From the NCBI GenBank assembly GCA_022360445.1, contig JAKSCV010000036.1:124001-188000 (forward strand): DNA of 64,000 nucleotides, given 5' to 3'. A model generated the notes under the pieces. That model was not told where the DNA came from. It worked only from the letters and a program-made list of their open reading frames with translations, and did not search any database. The stretch comes from Gammaproteobacteria bacterium. Its GTDB lineage: Bacteria; Pseudomonadota; Gammaproteobacteria; UBA5861. Below, in pieces: positions 38,548-47,759 of the stretch (position 1 is the first letter of the stretch; every line of letters begins with the position of its first letter). The position numbers were made by a program, and so were the translations under genes.

Positions 38548-38566
38548 CTTAATCAGAGGTTCCTTA
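38548..38566. repeat. Solo end of the MITE-like repeat
   Basis: CTTAATCAGAGGTTCCTTA matches the terminal sequence of the element at 35419-35577 and of 55096-55114. No partner end was found nearby. It overlaps the last codons and the stop of the thioesterase pseudogene. Confidence 0.55.
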
Positions 38567-38995
38567 ACTGAACTGATTGGTTATCGATGCCAATGGCAAT
38601 AACCTTTCCTGTGATGCATACAACGCCGTCGTAGGAAATGGTTGTTTCAACAGTGTATTTTCGCCTGTTTACTTTTGTAATGGTTGCGCGCAAGCCGACA
38701 GGTTTTAGTGGGACAGGTTTGAGATATTTGATGTTCATGGACCCCGTTACCATGAAGAGTTCCCGGCTGAATGTGTCTTCGAATCCAAGTTCTCTGTTGA
38801 GGTAAGCTCGCGCTGCGTTGATGGAATGGCAGTCAATCAAGCCGGAAGAAATGCCTCCGTATAAATCAAGTTGGGTGGCCTACATATAATTTTGGGGTGT
38901 TTAGGTGCAAATAGCCTCATTACCTTCCCAGTAACTTCTGATATGTAAACCGTGGGGATATCCAATCCCCACCTAAAATAGTGATTGGGTGACAT
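38553..38995 (-). pseudogene. PaaI-family hotdog thioesterase, frameshifted
   Basis: The N-terminal half (MSPNHYFRWGLDIP from 38995, reaching PKHPKIICRPPNL) and the C-terminal half (YGGISSGLIDCHSINAARAY and MNIKYLKPVPLKPVGLRATI) lie in different frames. Put together they match the hotdog thioesterases that have a C-F-G-C-G-P-D-N start and a G-G-I-I-A-x-L-I-D-C-H helix. One frame change near 38875 breaks the gene. In the N-terminal part the conserved cysteines are replaced (YFRWGLD). The final residues NL and the stop are encoded by a MITE-like repeat end, so the true C-terminus may also be lost. Confidence 0.72.
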
Positions 38996-39134
38996 TTTTC
39001 TTAGATTAATACGCGGGTCATTGTGCGGCCATAAAAGCAAAAAAATTTATAAGAATTAAATGCTTAAATCTAGCTTGGGTATTAAATAGTATGGCCCAAG
39101 CTAGCTCTGGCGCTGTTTTCAAGGTTTTTTCAGT

Positions 39135-40307
39135 TTAACCGCGCGTTGCTGTGAACCCGGTCAGTTCCTTGCCAATGATCAATCGTTGAATCTGTGATGT
39201 GCCGTCTGGAACAACCCACATACGTGCGTCGCGCATTCGTTTTTCCATGCCGGCTTCTCGAGTCAGGCCAAGAGCACCCATTACTTCCATTGCTTTATTC
39301 GTAACGCGTACGCCCATTTCGGTTGCAAATGCTTTAGCGATTGAGACTTCTTTATCTGCATGGCCTCGGCTCATTTTTTGGCGGGCACGGAATGTCAGAA
39401 GTCGAGCCGCTTCGATGTCCATCGCCATATCGGCGAGCAGTGCCTGAACGAGTTGGAAGCGTCCAATTTCCTTACCAAACTGTTTTCTGACTTTGGCATA
39501 CTCAATGGCCTCTTCCAGCGCTTTTGAAGCGATTCCGCAGGAAATTGAGGCACACATGACACGCGCTGAATTAAAGTTAAAAGGGCTGCCTTTGGTGCTT
39601 TCTTTCTTTTTGAGCAAGAGGCTTTCCTGGTTATCCGTCTCCCATCCTCCCAGGCGGTTAATGGCAGGTACTTCTAAATCATGGAAGCTCAATTCAGAGT
39701 TCGGAAAAGCCGCTAAGCCAACTGTCTCGATGTCTCGGCTTTCGAAAGGTGTTTCCTTGCGGTCAACCAGAATCGCTTGAAATCCCAATGGCCCTTTTGA
39801 TTTGTCTGTCTGGCAGATCACGATCGCAACATCGGCAATATGGCCATTACTGATCCAGATTTTGTTGCCATTAATGATGTAGCGGTCTCCTTTCAGTTCG
39901 GCTCGGCATTCGACACCTGTCGGATCTGAGCCGACATTAGGTTCGCTGATTCCCATGCAACCGATACGCTCGCCCATTAAGAGGTCGTTGGCCAATCGTG
40001 CTTTCACGTCGGGGTGGGCGCCTTGGGCAACATAGCGCGCAGCACCATTTGCGATAAAGGCAAGGCCGGCCAGACTGGGAAAGACACGGCCCATTTCTTC
40101 AAACAAAATGCCTTCGATAATAGGGTCTGTCGGTTGATCAGGCCCGATATAACCCCAGGGAATCAGCCGTTTTAGAAGGCCTTTGGCTAATTCTGGGGTC
40201 ATTGGGGAGTCTCCGTGCTGTCGGTCTTCTTCAGTGAGTTCGGACTCAATGAATTTACGTACTTCACGTTGGACCATGCTTTGTTCTTCTGTGAATTCAA
40301 ATTCCAT
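39135..40307 (-). CDS. Acyl-CoA dehydrogenase family protein
   Basis: This is a 390-residue FAD enzyme. The ATG at 40307 (MEFEFTEEQSMVQREVRKFI) is the natural start; the frame is open 25 codons further. The motifs IGCMGISEPNVGSDPTGVEC, INGNKIWISNG and the C-terminal WVVPDGTSQIQRLIIGKEL are present. The G-T-S-Q-I-Q end differs slightly from the usual G-T-N/S-E-I-Q. It stands on the opposite strand from the other acyl-CoA genes; its role in the same catabolic pathway is plausible but unproven. Confidence 0.92.
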   Translation of the reverse strand: MEFEFTEEQSMVQREVRKFIESELTEEDRQHGDSPMTPELAKGLLKRLIPWGYIGPDQPTDPIIEGILFEEMGRVFPSLAGLAFIANGAARYVAQGAHPDVKARLANDLLMGERIGCMGISEPNVGSDPTGVECRAELKGDRYIINGNKIWISNGHIADVAIVICQTDKSKGPLGFQAILVDRKETPFESRDIETVGLAAFPNSELSFHDLEVPAINRLGGWETDNQESLLLKKKESTKGSPFNFNSARVMCASISCGIASKALEEAIEYAKVRKQFGKEIGRFQLVQALLADMAMDIEAARLLTFRARQKMSRGHADKEVSIAKAFATEMGVRVTNKAMEVMGALGLTREAGMEKRMRDARMWVVPDGTSQIQRLIIGKELTGFTATRG

Positions 40308-40561
40308 GGGCAGTGCCTCATTCAATATCAAAAATCGTATATTAAATCCTTTAACCGGCAGTAATTCAATGCAGTTAACCATAATTAACCAGCTAGTTAC
40401 TTATTGGTTTTTTTATGGTAATGAAGAAAAATATTTATACTAACTGGTAATTTCGGGGCAGGTGAAGCTTTTTCTCAGGCAGAGTGTATCAGTGAGAGGG
40501 AAAGGCTTTATTTGATCGTTAAGCGAGTAGGTAATGGAGGGAGACGTTGAATGTTAAGCAT

Positions 40562-40595
40562 AAAAAAAGCCACACGTATAAGGGTAACGTGTGGC
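40562..40595 (-). terminator. Rho-independent terminator of the porin gene
   Basis: GCCACACGT and ACGTGTGGC form a perfect 9-bp stem with a 9-nt loop. Read on the minus strand it is followed by seven Ts, 43 nt after the porin stop. A short T run on the + side may allow weak termination in the other direction. Confidence 0.92.
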
Positions 40596-40638
40596 TTTTG
40601 CCTTTTGGGCGAATGATCTAATGTAACGTCGTGTTAAA

Positions 40639-41508
40639 TTAGAATTCAACGCCAAGCAATACACGGTATGTCAGCGTATCTTCACCGACGTCAGGTGACA
40701 TGCTCGTCAAACGGAAGTTGACATAAGTCATTTCACCCAGCGCATAAGTGGCTTCAGGGCGTACATAGTCGGCCGTATCTTCAACAGTCGTGTAAGTCAA
40801 AGCAAACGTCCAATCCCCGCTGAAGTACTTACCTTGAACAGAGCTGAGGCTTGAATCCGCTTCGTCATACATAGCGTGGTGAGCGGCTACAGAGAACATA
40901 TTGTTTGCGAATTTACCAGCAACGGCAGTCACAGTCTCTTCGGCTTGTCCTGCTGGGATGTTCTCATTAAGTGATTCAATACCCGCACCAATGGTTAATC
41001 CGCCTGCTGAGTATTGTGCACCGAAGCCAAAAAGATCACCGCTACCTTCAGGAGCAAAAGCGGCAAATACGCTAACGGGGCCGAAAGCGTTGTTGTAGCC
41101 AAGAGACTGGTCGTAGTCACCGGTTTCAATGTCAACAATGTCGTTTGCCAGTTCCGCAACTTCTTCGATCGGAATAGCCGCTTCACCCAGGCTAACGTCA
41201 CCAAAAGTGCCTTTCAGGCCAACGGTTACGCTATCTGCCGTTGTGATTGAGCCACTTGGGCCGTCAGCGTCAATGCGGTAAGTGGCATAGGCTTCACCGA
41301 CTTTGACGGGTTCAACATACTTGAATTTAACGCGAACATCACCCAGCTCAACAGCGAGGTCAGTTTCTTGGGTTTCATCGTCTGAATCAGTTTTAGTGAT
41401 TTCAGCTTCAACGATACCTGAAACTTTGAGTTCGCCGGCATTAGAAGTCAGAGGAAGCATGCAAGCACTTGCGACAGCAAGGGCAATTGCAGATTTTTTT
41501 AAGGTCAT
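40639..41508 (-). CDS. Outer-membrane porin
   Basis: This is a 289-residue protein with a clear signal peptide (KKSAIALAVASACMLPLTSNA, cleavage after the final Ala) and alternating beta-strand pattern. It ends in phenylalanine (YRVLLGVEF), the usual outer-membrane insertion signal. It is acidic and rich in Asp, Glu and Thr, as in marine gammaproteobacterial general porins. The single gene has GGAAAGAG before the ATG and its own terminator. The pore specificity is unknown. Confidence 0.85.
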   Translation of the reverse strand: MTLKKSAIALAVASACMLPLTSNAGELKVSGIVEAEITKTDSDDETQETDLAVELGDVRVKFKYVEPVKVGEAYATYRIDADGPSGSITTADSVTVGLKGTFGDVSLGEAAIPIEEVAELANDIVDIETGDYDQSLGYNNAFGPVSVFAAFAPEGSGDLFGFGAQYSAGGLTIGAGIESLNENIPAGQAEETVTAVAGKFANNMFSVAAHHAMYDEADSSLSSVQGKYFSGDWTFALTYTTVEDTADYVRPEATYALGEMTYVNFRLTSMSPDVGEDTLTYRVLLGVEF

Positions 41509-41842
41509 TGCTCTTTCCTTTGGTTGTTTAGGGGATCAGTTAACTTTGCATAACTGACACCAATGGTACCACCAGAATTTGAAAACGCAACCTTTTCGCA
41601 ACATTTTTTGTTGTAAAAAGATCGGATGTTGTTTTTTTTGCACAGCTGCTGCCCCGATTTGTGAACTTTAGAGGATTAGTAGGTCGCGGCTACAATACTT
41701 TTGTTGCATTTATATTACAGATTATGTGGTTCTTACAAAAAGAGCCAATGGTAAGACCTTTTTATCTGGGCAGAATAATGTGTCGTCAAAGGTCAATACC
41801 CCTCCTGTTAGACTGAGAGGGGCAAATATTCGGGAAGAGGCG
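41509..41842. other. Intergenic region between the porin gene and gpmI
   Basis: This 334-nt stretch carries the porin upstream region (minus strand) and the 3' flank of gpmI. CCCCTC (41799-41804) and GAGGGG (41817-41822) form a modest stem that could be a weak gpmI terminator, without a clear T run. No gene is supported: a 61-codon + strand frame from 41726 runs into gpmI and has no coding features. Confidence 0.5.
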
Positions 41843-43384
41843 TTAGAGGTTTATCGGCTCAAGCAGCAGGGATTTGCCGTGCATTTCAGATGGTTGCCCC
41901 AAACCCATTAACTGCAGAATAGTAGGTGAGATAGACGATAAGCCGCCACCGTTGGCCAGCTTCCAGGGCGTTTCATCAATAATTGAACAGCCGACGGGGA
42001 AAGTCGTGTGTTGAGTATGGGGCTCTTTCGTAAAGGGGTCGAGCATTTGGTCGCAGTTTCCATGATCCGCTGTTAATAACAGAGAATACCCTGTTTTTTT
42101 GGCGCACTCGATTAGCCGACCACATTGCATATCAACCACTTCCATGGCCTGTATGGCCGCTTCCAAGTTTCCGGTATGGCCGACCATATCACCATTGGCG
42201 AAGTTAACGACGACAAACGCGTATTCTCCAGACTCCATCGCCTGGATGATGGTATCTGCGACAGGGATAGCGCTCATTTCAGGTTGCAGATCATAAGTTG
42301 CGACTTTGGGTGAATCGATCATTTCACGGTCTTCGCCTGGATAGGGTTCCTCGCGACCACCGTTAAAAAAATAGGTCACGTGGGGATACTTTTCAGTTTC
42401 CGAGCAGTGGAACTGCTTTAATCCATGGTCGCTGATAATTTGGGCAAGTGTCGTCTGAGGAGCTTCCTTTTCGAACGCGATGGAGAGTTCATAGCTTTCT
42501 GCATACATTGTCATTGTGGTGACAGGGATGGGCTTAAAATCACCGCGATCAAATCCGTCAAAGGTTGTTAGAGCGAGAGCTTCGGTCAATTCGCGTGGGC
42601 GATCGTTGCGAAAATTGAAGAAAATCATTGGGTCTCCGTTTTCGATCAGCGTCGCTCCCTCAATAATCGTAGGCTTGATAAACTCGTCAGTTTGCTCAGC
42701 GGAGTAGGCTTGGTCGACGGCCTGAGTCGCATCACTGGCGTGCTCCCCATTGCCTTGGGTCAGTGCTTCCCAGGCCAGTTGTACGCGGTCCCAGCGTTTA
42801 TCGCGATCCATGGCATAGTACCGACCAGAAACGGTGGCAATTTGCCCTCCTGCGTTTTGCAATGCACTTTCGAGTGCTGGTAGGTAATCTTTGGCGCATT
42901 GTGGACTTGTGTCACGACCATCGGTAATCATGTGTACCATCGGCATAGCGCCTTCTTGCTCACAAAGTTGAATAAGTGCTAGCAAGTGTTGGATGTGGCT
43001 GTGCACGCCACCATCTGAAACAAGACCTGTGAGGTGGATGGGTCTTGACTGTGCTTTTGCTGCGCGAATCGCGTTGAGAAGCGCCGGGTTATGGAAAAAG
43101 CTGCCGTCATCAATGGCATCATTAATCTTGACGAGGTCTTGACGCAAAATAGAGCCGCAGCCTAGCGTCATATGTCCGACCTCAGAATTGCCCATTTGAC
43201 CTGGCGGTAAGCCCACCGCTGAACCAGATGCTTCAATCAGCGCTAAAGGTTGAGTATCGTAAAGGTTGTCCAAGTGAGGTGTATGGGCCTTCACCAGAGC
43301 ATTGTATTTATGTGAAGGATTATGACCCACTCCATCCAGTATAATAAGAAGGACGGGGCGGCGAGGGGGATGTTTTTGTGTCAT
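41843..43384 (-). CDS. gpmI: 2,3-bisphosphoglycerate-independent phosphoglycerate mutase
   Basis: This is a 513-residue manganese enzyme of glycolysis and gluconeogenesis that interconverts 3- and 2-phosphoglycerate. The metal-binding start is VLLIILDGVGHN, the catalytic serine is in QMGNSEVGHM, and GLVSDGGVHSH, TDGRDTSP, NFANGDMVGHTGN and LTADHGNCDQM follow in order. The length matches the family (about 510). It is a single gene, divergent from ttcA. Confidence 0.97.
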   Translation of the reverse strand: MTQKHPPRRPVLLIILDGVGHNPSHKYNALVKAHTPHLDNLYDTQPLALIEASGSAVGLPPGQMGNSEVGHMTLGCGSILRQDLVKINDAIDDGSFFHNPALLNAIRAAKAQSRPIHLTGLVSDGGVHSHIQHLLALIQLCEQEGAMPMVHMITDGRDTSPQCAKDYLPALESALQNAGGQIATVSGRYYAMDRDKRWDRVQLAWEALTQGNGEHASDATQAVDQAYSAEQTDEFIKPTIIEGATLIENGDPMIFFNFRNDRPRELTEALALTTFDGFDRGDFKPIPVTTMTMYAESYELSIAFEKEAPQTTLAQIISDHGLKQFHCSETEKYPHVTYFFNGGREEPYPGEDREMIDSPKVATYDLQPEMSAIPVADTIIQAMESGEYAFVVVNFANGDMVGHTGNLEAAIQAMEVVDMQCGRLIECAKKTGYSLLLTADHGNCDQMLDPFTKEPHTQHTTFPVGCSIIDETPWKLANGGGLSSISPTILQLMGLGQPSEMHGKSLLLEPINL

Positions 43385-43518
43385 ACAATATCCTGCTGGC
43401 TGGGAGTCATTTGCAATAGGGCTTGTAACGATTCTACGTGAATTTCTAGGTCAGGGATGAGCCGGATTCAAAACTTTCAAGCGTTGAGCAATTAAACATT
43501 TCTAGACGGACTTTTACA

Positions 43519-44379
43519 ATGCAACATATCGAGCAAAACCTGCAAAAGCGACGTTACGATTTTAACAAATTAAGAAAAAAGCTGCGGAGAAAAGTCGGCG
43601 AAGCCATTGTCGATTTTAAGATGATTGAAGAAAATGACAAGATCATGGTTTGCCTTTCAGGCGGCAAAGATTCTTACACCATGCTTGATATCTTGCGGAG
43701 TCTTCAGGTTTCGGCGCCTATTTCGTTTGAGTTAATCGCCGTGAATCTGGATCAAAAACAACCGGGTTTTCCCGAGCACGTACTGCCTGATTACCTGTCT
43801 GAAGCGGGTGTGCCCTTTCATATTATTGAGCAGGATACCTACAGTGTCGTCAAGCGCGTCATACCGGAAGGTAAAACGACCTGTGGCTTGTGTTCCCGGT
43901 TACGACGGGGGATTTTGTACACGTTTGCCGAGCAGCACGGCATTACAAAAATTGCACTGGGACACCACCGGGATGACATGATTGAGACATTGTTTCTTAA
44001 CATGTTCCACGGCGGAACGCTCAAAGGCATGTCCCCCAAATTACGCAGTGATAGCGGTAAACAGACAGTTATCCGCCCGCTCGCATATTGCCGTGAGAAA
44101 GATATTGCAGATTATGCGACACAAAAGGCCTTCCCGATCATTCCGTGCAATCTGTGTGGCTCCCAGGAAAATTTACAACGGCAAGCGATCAAACAAATGT
44201 TGCAAGAGTGGGACAAAAGCCACCCAGGCCGAGTTGAGACGATCTTTGGCAGCATGCAAAACATTCGACCTTCTCATTTACTGGATCGTCGACACTTCGA
44301 CTTTGATAATCTGACGTCACTTGTTGAAGAGTCGGAACCCACCATCAGCGAACGTGTTGTAGATTTCTACCGACCCTGA
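43519..44379 (+). CDS. ttcA: tRNA 2-thiocytidine synthetase TtcA
   Basis: This is a 286-residue enzyme that thiolates cytidine 32 of tRNA using ATP and a 4Fe-4S cluster. The PP-loop [12 protein letters not shown] and two CxxC pairs (CGLC and CNLC) are present, with the conserved [12 protein letters not shown] between. It starts at ATG 43519. The glycerophosphodiesterase gene begins 7 nt after its stop. Confidence 0.96.
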   Translation: MQHIEQNLQKRRYDFNKLRKKLRRKVGEAIVDFKMIEENDKIMVCLSGGKDSYTMLDILRSLQVSAPISFELIAVNLDQKQPGFPEHVLPDYLSEAGVPFHIIEQDTYSVVKRVIPEGKTTCGLCSRLRRGILYTFAEQHGITKIALGHHRDDMIETLFLNMFHGGTLKGMSPKLRSDSGKQTVIRPLAYCREKDIADYATQKAFPIIPCNLCGSQENLQRQAIKQMLQEWDKSHPGRVETIFGSMQNIRPSHLLDRRHFDFDNLTSLVEESEPTISERVVDFYRP

Positions 44380-44386
44380 GCACCGG

Positions 44387-45109
44387 GTGTCAACCTACCT
44401 CCATCGTTCGTTTGTGTGCTTCGGTCACCGGGGCGCTTGTGGCTATGCGCCAGAAAACACCTTGCGCGCCTTTGACTTGGCGATTCAACAAGGCGCGCAA
44501 GGTATTGAGCTGGATGTGCAGCAGGTGGGTAATGAGTTATTGGTTTTTCACGATAAAACACTGAACCGCACCACCAATGGTACCGGATGGGTCACGGACT
44601 TTCCCGTGCCCGTGTTACGCGCCCTGGATGCTGGAGGCGGTGAGCGTATTCCGCTGCTGAGCGAAGTACTTGCGTTGGTCAACCAGCGAGTCTGTGTGAA
44701 CATTGAAATCAAAGATCATCAGTCTGCCGAAGCTGTGGCTCACCTTGTCACTCATCATGTACAGCAACACCAATGGTCGTATGAGGCTTTTCTGGTTTCT
44801 TCTTTTGATTTTGACCAACTGCGGCGCGTCCACAATGCGAACCCGGCCATTCCACTGGGTGTCTTGTGCGAGAACAGCCTGGATGAGGCGCTGGCATTTG
44901 CTGGAGAGCATGGCGCTTTTTCCATGCATCCCAGCCTGACCTGTGTGAATGAATCATTTGTGGAACAGGCTCATGGGGCAGGCTTTAAAGTTTATGTGTT
45001 TACTGTCAATGAACGGGCCGATGTCGCGCGGATGATCGCATGGGGTGTGGATGGCGTGTTTTCTGATGTACCAGATCAAATGTTGGCGTATGCCCTCAGG
45101 CTTTTGTGA
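44387..45109 (+). CDS. Glycerophosphodiester phosphodiesterase
   Basis: This is a 240-residue GDPD-family TIM barrel that releases glycerol 3-phosphate and an alcohol from phospholipid head groups. The catalytic FGHRGACGYAPENTLRAF and ELDVQQVGNELLVFHDKTL motifs supply the two histidines and acidic metal ligands. The start is a GTG; no better ATG exists. There is no signal peptide, so it is cytosolic like UgpQ. Its 3' end overlaps kdsC by 14 nt tail-to-tail. Confidence 0.93.
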   Translation: MSTYLHRSFVCFGHRGACGYAPENTLRAFDLAIQQGAQGIELDVQQVGNELLVFHDKTLNRTTNGTGWVTDFPVPVLRALDAGGGERIPLLSEVLALVNQRVCVNIEIKDHQSAEAVAHLVTHHVQQHQWSYEAFLVSSFDFDQLRRVHNANPAIPLGVLCENSLDEALAFAGEHGAFSMHPSLTCVNESFVEQAHGAGFKVYVFTVNERADVARMIAWGVDGVFSDVPDQMLAYALRLL

Positions 45110-45650
45110 GCCGATGCCGTTCGGTGTCTGATGTCAGGAGTTCGGCATAAGCTTGCTCAAGTGGCAGTCGGGCAGCGACTAAAGCATCACAAATTTCGCG
45201 CACGGCTCCTTTCCCGCCGGCAGCTTTCGTCACCCAATCCGCGTGCTCCTGGACCAGTGAGTAGCCGTCAGCAACGCTGATGGATAGCCCTGATTTTTCC
45301 ATGACGGGCAGATCCAGCATGTCATCACCGGCGTAGGCGGCATGTTCGGGTGAGAGCCTGAGTGTTGTCAGCAATTGCTGAAATACCGCGAGTTTGTCAC
45401 CGCTGGCCGGGAAAAAGTACTGGATACCCAGATCCTTGACGCGCCGAGTAAGCGGGGCTGAGTCACGTGCCGTAATAATTGCCACGTCAATCCCGTGGTG
45501 TTGACAGAGGCGAATCCCCAAACCATCTTTGACATTAAACAGCTTAATGGTCTCACCGTCGGCTGAATAGTGGAGCGTGCCGTCCGTCAGCACTCCGTCG
45601 ACATCCAGAATAAGCAACTGAACATGAGCAAGCCGGTCGCGCCAGGGCAT
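45096..45650 (-). CDS. kdsC: KDO-8-phosphate phosphatase (HAD family)
   Basis: This is a 184-residue HAD phosphatase that removes phosphate from KDO 8-phosphate in lipopolysaccharide synthesis. The nucleophile motif is LDVDGVLTDG with D16 and D18, and the third motif is AYAGDDMLDLPVM. It starts at the ATG sharing a base with the kdsA stop, so the two steps of KDO synthesis are co-translated. Confidence 0.95.
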   Translation of the reverse strand: MPWRDRLAHVQLLILDVDGVLTDGTLHYSADGETIKLFNVKDGLGIRLCQHHGIDVAIITARDSAPLTRRVKDLGIQYFFPASGDKLAVFQQLLTTLRLSPEHAAYAGDDMLDLPVMEKSGLSISVADGYSLVQEHADWVTKAAGGKGAVREICDALVAARLPLEQAYAELLTSDTERHRLTKA

Positions 45651-46483
45651 TACAGTTGATCCTCGCCAAAGGGCTGGCTTTTGACAGCCTGATCAATGTG
45701 TTGAAGTTGTGAGAGCAAAGCCGGCATCAAGTGCAAAGGCCACATATTGGGCCCATCGCTCAGTGCGGCTTCTGGCTTGGGGTGCGTTTCCATAAAGAGC
45801 CCCGAGATACCGGCCGCCATGGCGGCGCGTGCCAGGACAGGAACATGCTCGCGCTGCCCGCCGGACGTGGCACCTTGTCCACCGGGTTGCTGCACCGAGT
45901 GTGTAGCATCGAACACGATTGGACAGCCTGTCGTGCGCATTGAGGCAAGGCCGCGCATGTCACTGATCAGGGTGTTATACCCAAAACTGGTGCCCCGGTC
46001 GCAGAGCATGACCTGATCATTCCCCACTTCCTGGCATTTATCGACAACGTTTTGCATATCCCAGGGCGCTTGAAACTGACCTTTTTTGATATTGACAGGT
46101 TTTCCTGCGCGGGCGACGCGCTGAATAAAGTTGGTTTGGCGGACTAAAAAAGCCGGCGTTTGCAAAACATCCACAACCGTTGCAATTTCATCGATGGGAG
46201 AGTCTTCGTGCACATCCGTCAGCACCGGAATCCCGAACGTGTGGCGCAGCGTTTCCAGGATGTGTAACCCCTTCTCCAAGCCAGGGCCACGGTAAGAGCC
46301 TGTTGATGAGCGATTCGCTTTATCGTAGCTGGCTTTGAAAATAAACGGAATGCCCAGGTGCTCAGTCATTTCCTTTAATTGACCGGCAATGTCAGTGACC
46401 AAGGCCTCTGATTCAATGACGCAAGGGCCAGCGATGAGGAAAAAAGGGTGGTGAATACCTGCGTCAAAACCACATAATTTCAT
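45650..46483 (-). CDS. kdsA: 3-deoxy-8-phosphooctulonate synthase
   Basis: This is a 277-residue aldolase that condenses phosphoenolpyruvate with arabinose 5-phosphate to make KDO 8-phosphate. [12 protein letters not shown], the [12 protein letters not shown] loop, and [12 protein letters not shown] and [12 protein letters not shown] are all characteristic. The asparagine in KANRSS points to the metal-independent class. It is first in the kdsA-kdsC pair. Confidence 0.96.
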   Translation of the reverse strand: MKLCGFDAGIHHPFFLIAGPCVIESEALVTDIAGQLKEMTEHLGIPFIFKASYDKANRSSTGSYRGPGLEKGLHILETLRHTFGIPVLTDVHEDSPIDEIATVVDVLQTPAFLVRQTNFIQRVARAGKPVNIKKGQFQAPWDMQNVVDKCQEVGNDQVMLCDRGTSFGYNTLISDMRGLASMRTTGCPIVFDATHSVQQPGGQGATSGGQREHVPVLARAAMAAGISGLFMETHPKPEAALSDGPNMWPLHLMPALLSQLQHIDQAVKSQPFGEDQL

Positions 46484-46667
46484 GATCTATGCACACTCAA
46501 TGGGAAAGTCATGGCCAAGTATACATCAAGCTAAATTAAAGACGCATCGCATCGCATTCGTTAGAATGCAGACATTGAAAGCGCCAGGAAAGAGGTGGTG
46601 ACAATCGGTTGGTTGTGCCGCACAGATGTGCGCGAGAGTTTTTAAAAAACTAGGAGTCATTATCATC

Positions 46668-47759
46668 ATGTCTAAACTCAATCAGTTCTTGTCGGGTGTA
46701 CGTGTCTTGGATTTGACCCGCCATTTGCCGGGGCCGTTGGCCACCTTGTACCTTGCCGATATGGGGGCGGAAGTCATTAAAATTGAGCCACCCACTGGCG
46801 ACGAAGCTCGTTCGCTGGGGCGTAAAAATGCGAATGGACGGACGGATTTTTTCGACGCCATTCAAGCAGGAAAGCGCACCCGAATGATGGACTTTACGCA
46901 AGCCGAAGACGTGGAAGCGTTTATCGAACTGGTGAAAACGGCGGACATCCTCGTCGAGTCATTTCGACCGGGCGTGATGGATAAACTGGGAATTGGTTTC
47001 AAACGCCTGCGTGAGATCAACCCAGGATTGATTTGCTGCTCTTTGCCCGGTTACGGGAGCGGTACACCACTGAGCCATGCTGCTGGACATGATGCCAATT
47101 ACCTGTCCTTGGCGGGTGTTTTAGGAGCAACGGGAGCTGAGGAGAAGCCCTACTATTTTAATCCACCTGTCGCGGATTGCACCGGCTCCTTGACGGCGGT
47201 GACATCTATTCTGGGGGCGTTACAGGCACGTCATCGGACGGGGGAAGGCTGTGAAATCGAAGTGGCTCTTGCCGATGTGGTGATGCCACTGCAAACCATG
47301 ACCATCGCCGAGTTGAACGGAACCGGTCAATCACCCGAGCGGGAGAAGGAGCTGCTCAACGGAGGCGCCGCGTTTTACCGTATTTACGAAACGAAAGATA
47401 AAAAACACGTGATGCTGGGCTCCGTCGAGCCTAAATTCTGGAAAGCCTTTTGCGAAGCGGCGGGCCGTGAAGATCTGATTGCGCGGCAATGGGAACCAAC
47501 ACCCCAAACAAAAATGATCAAAGAACTCGATGCTCTGTTTGCAGAAATGACGCTGGCCGAATGCGAGGAAAAATTTATTCCCGCAGACTGCTGTTTTACG
47601 CCGGTACTGAACTTGCAGGAAGCCTTGGAGTCGCCTTATCACCAAGCACGTCAGCTGGTCCGCAAAGATGATAAGGGGGCTTATCAGGCCCTGTTTCCTG
47701 TTTATGTGGATGGGGAAGCGCCGGCGCTCCGTCCGGAATTGATTGAAGAATCCTCTTGA
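46668..47759 (+). CDS. CaiB/BaiF family CoA transferase
   Basis: This is a 363-residue class III CoA transferase or racemase. The start at ATG 46668 (MSKLNQFLSGVRVLDLTRHL) has AGGAG upstream; an in-frame ATG 14 codons earlier is less likely. Family features are GPLATLYLADMGAEVIKIEP, the CoA-binding LVESFRPGVMDKLGIGF and an aspartate in FNPPVADCTGSLTAVTSI at the catalytic position. It is first in an operon with an MBL hydrolase, thiolase, second CaiB and GFA gene. The similarity to 2-methylacyl-CoA racemases is only suggestive. Confidence 0.92.
   Translation: MSKLNQFLSGVRVLDLTRHLPGPLATLYLADMGAEVIKIEPPTGDEARSLGRKNANGRTDFFDAIQAGKRTRMMDFTQAEDVEAFIELVKTADILVESFRPGVMDKLGIGFKRLREINPGLICCSLPGYGSGTPLSHAAGHDANYLSLAGVLGATGAEEKPYYFNPPVADCTGSLTAVTSILGALQARHRTGEGCEIEVALADVVMPLQTMTIAELNGTGQSPEREKELLNGGAAFYRIYETKDKKHVMLGSVEPKFWKAFCEAAGREDLIARQWEPTPQTKMIKELDALFAEMTLAECEEKFIPADCCFTPVLNLQEALESPYHQARQLVRKDDKGAYQALFPVYVDGEAPALRPELIEESS

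Noticed and set aside
40562-40595. Attenuator or riboswitch in the porin region
   Set aside because: The stem with its T run sits after the porin stop and reads as an ordinary terminator.
41726-41911. 61-codon plus-strand gene upstream of the gpmI 3' end
   Set aside because: It overlaps gpmI antisense, lacks a ribosome binding site and has no recognisable sequence.
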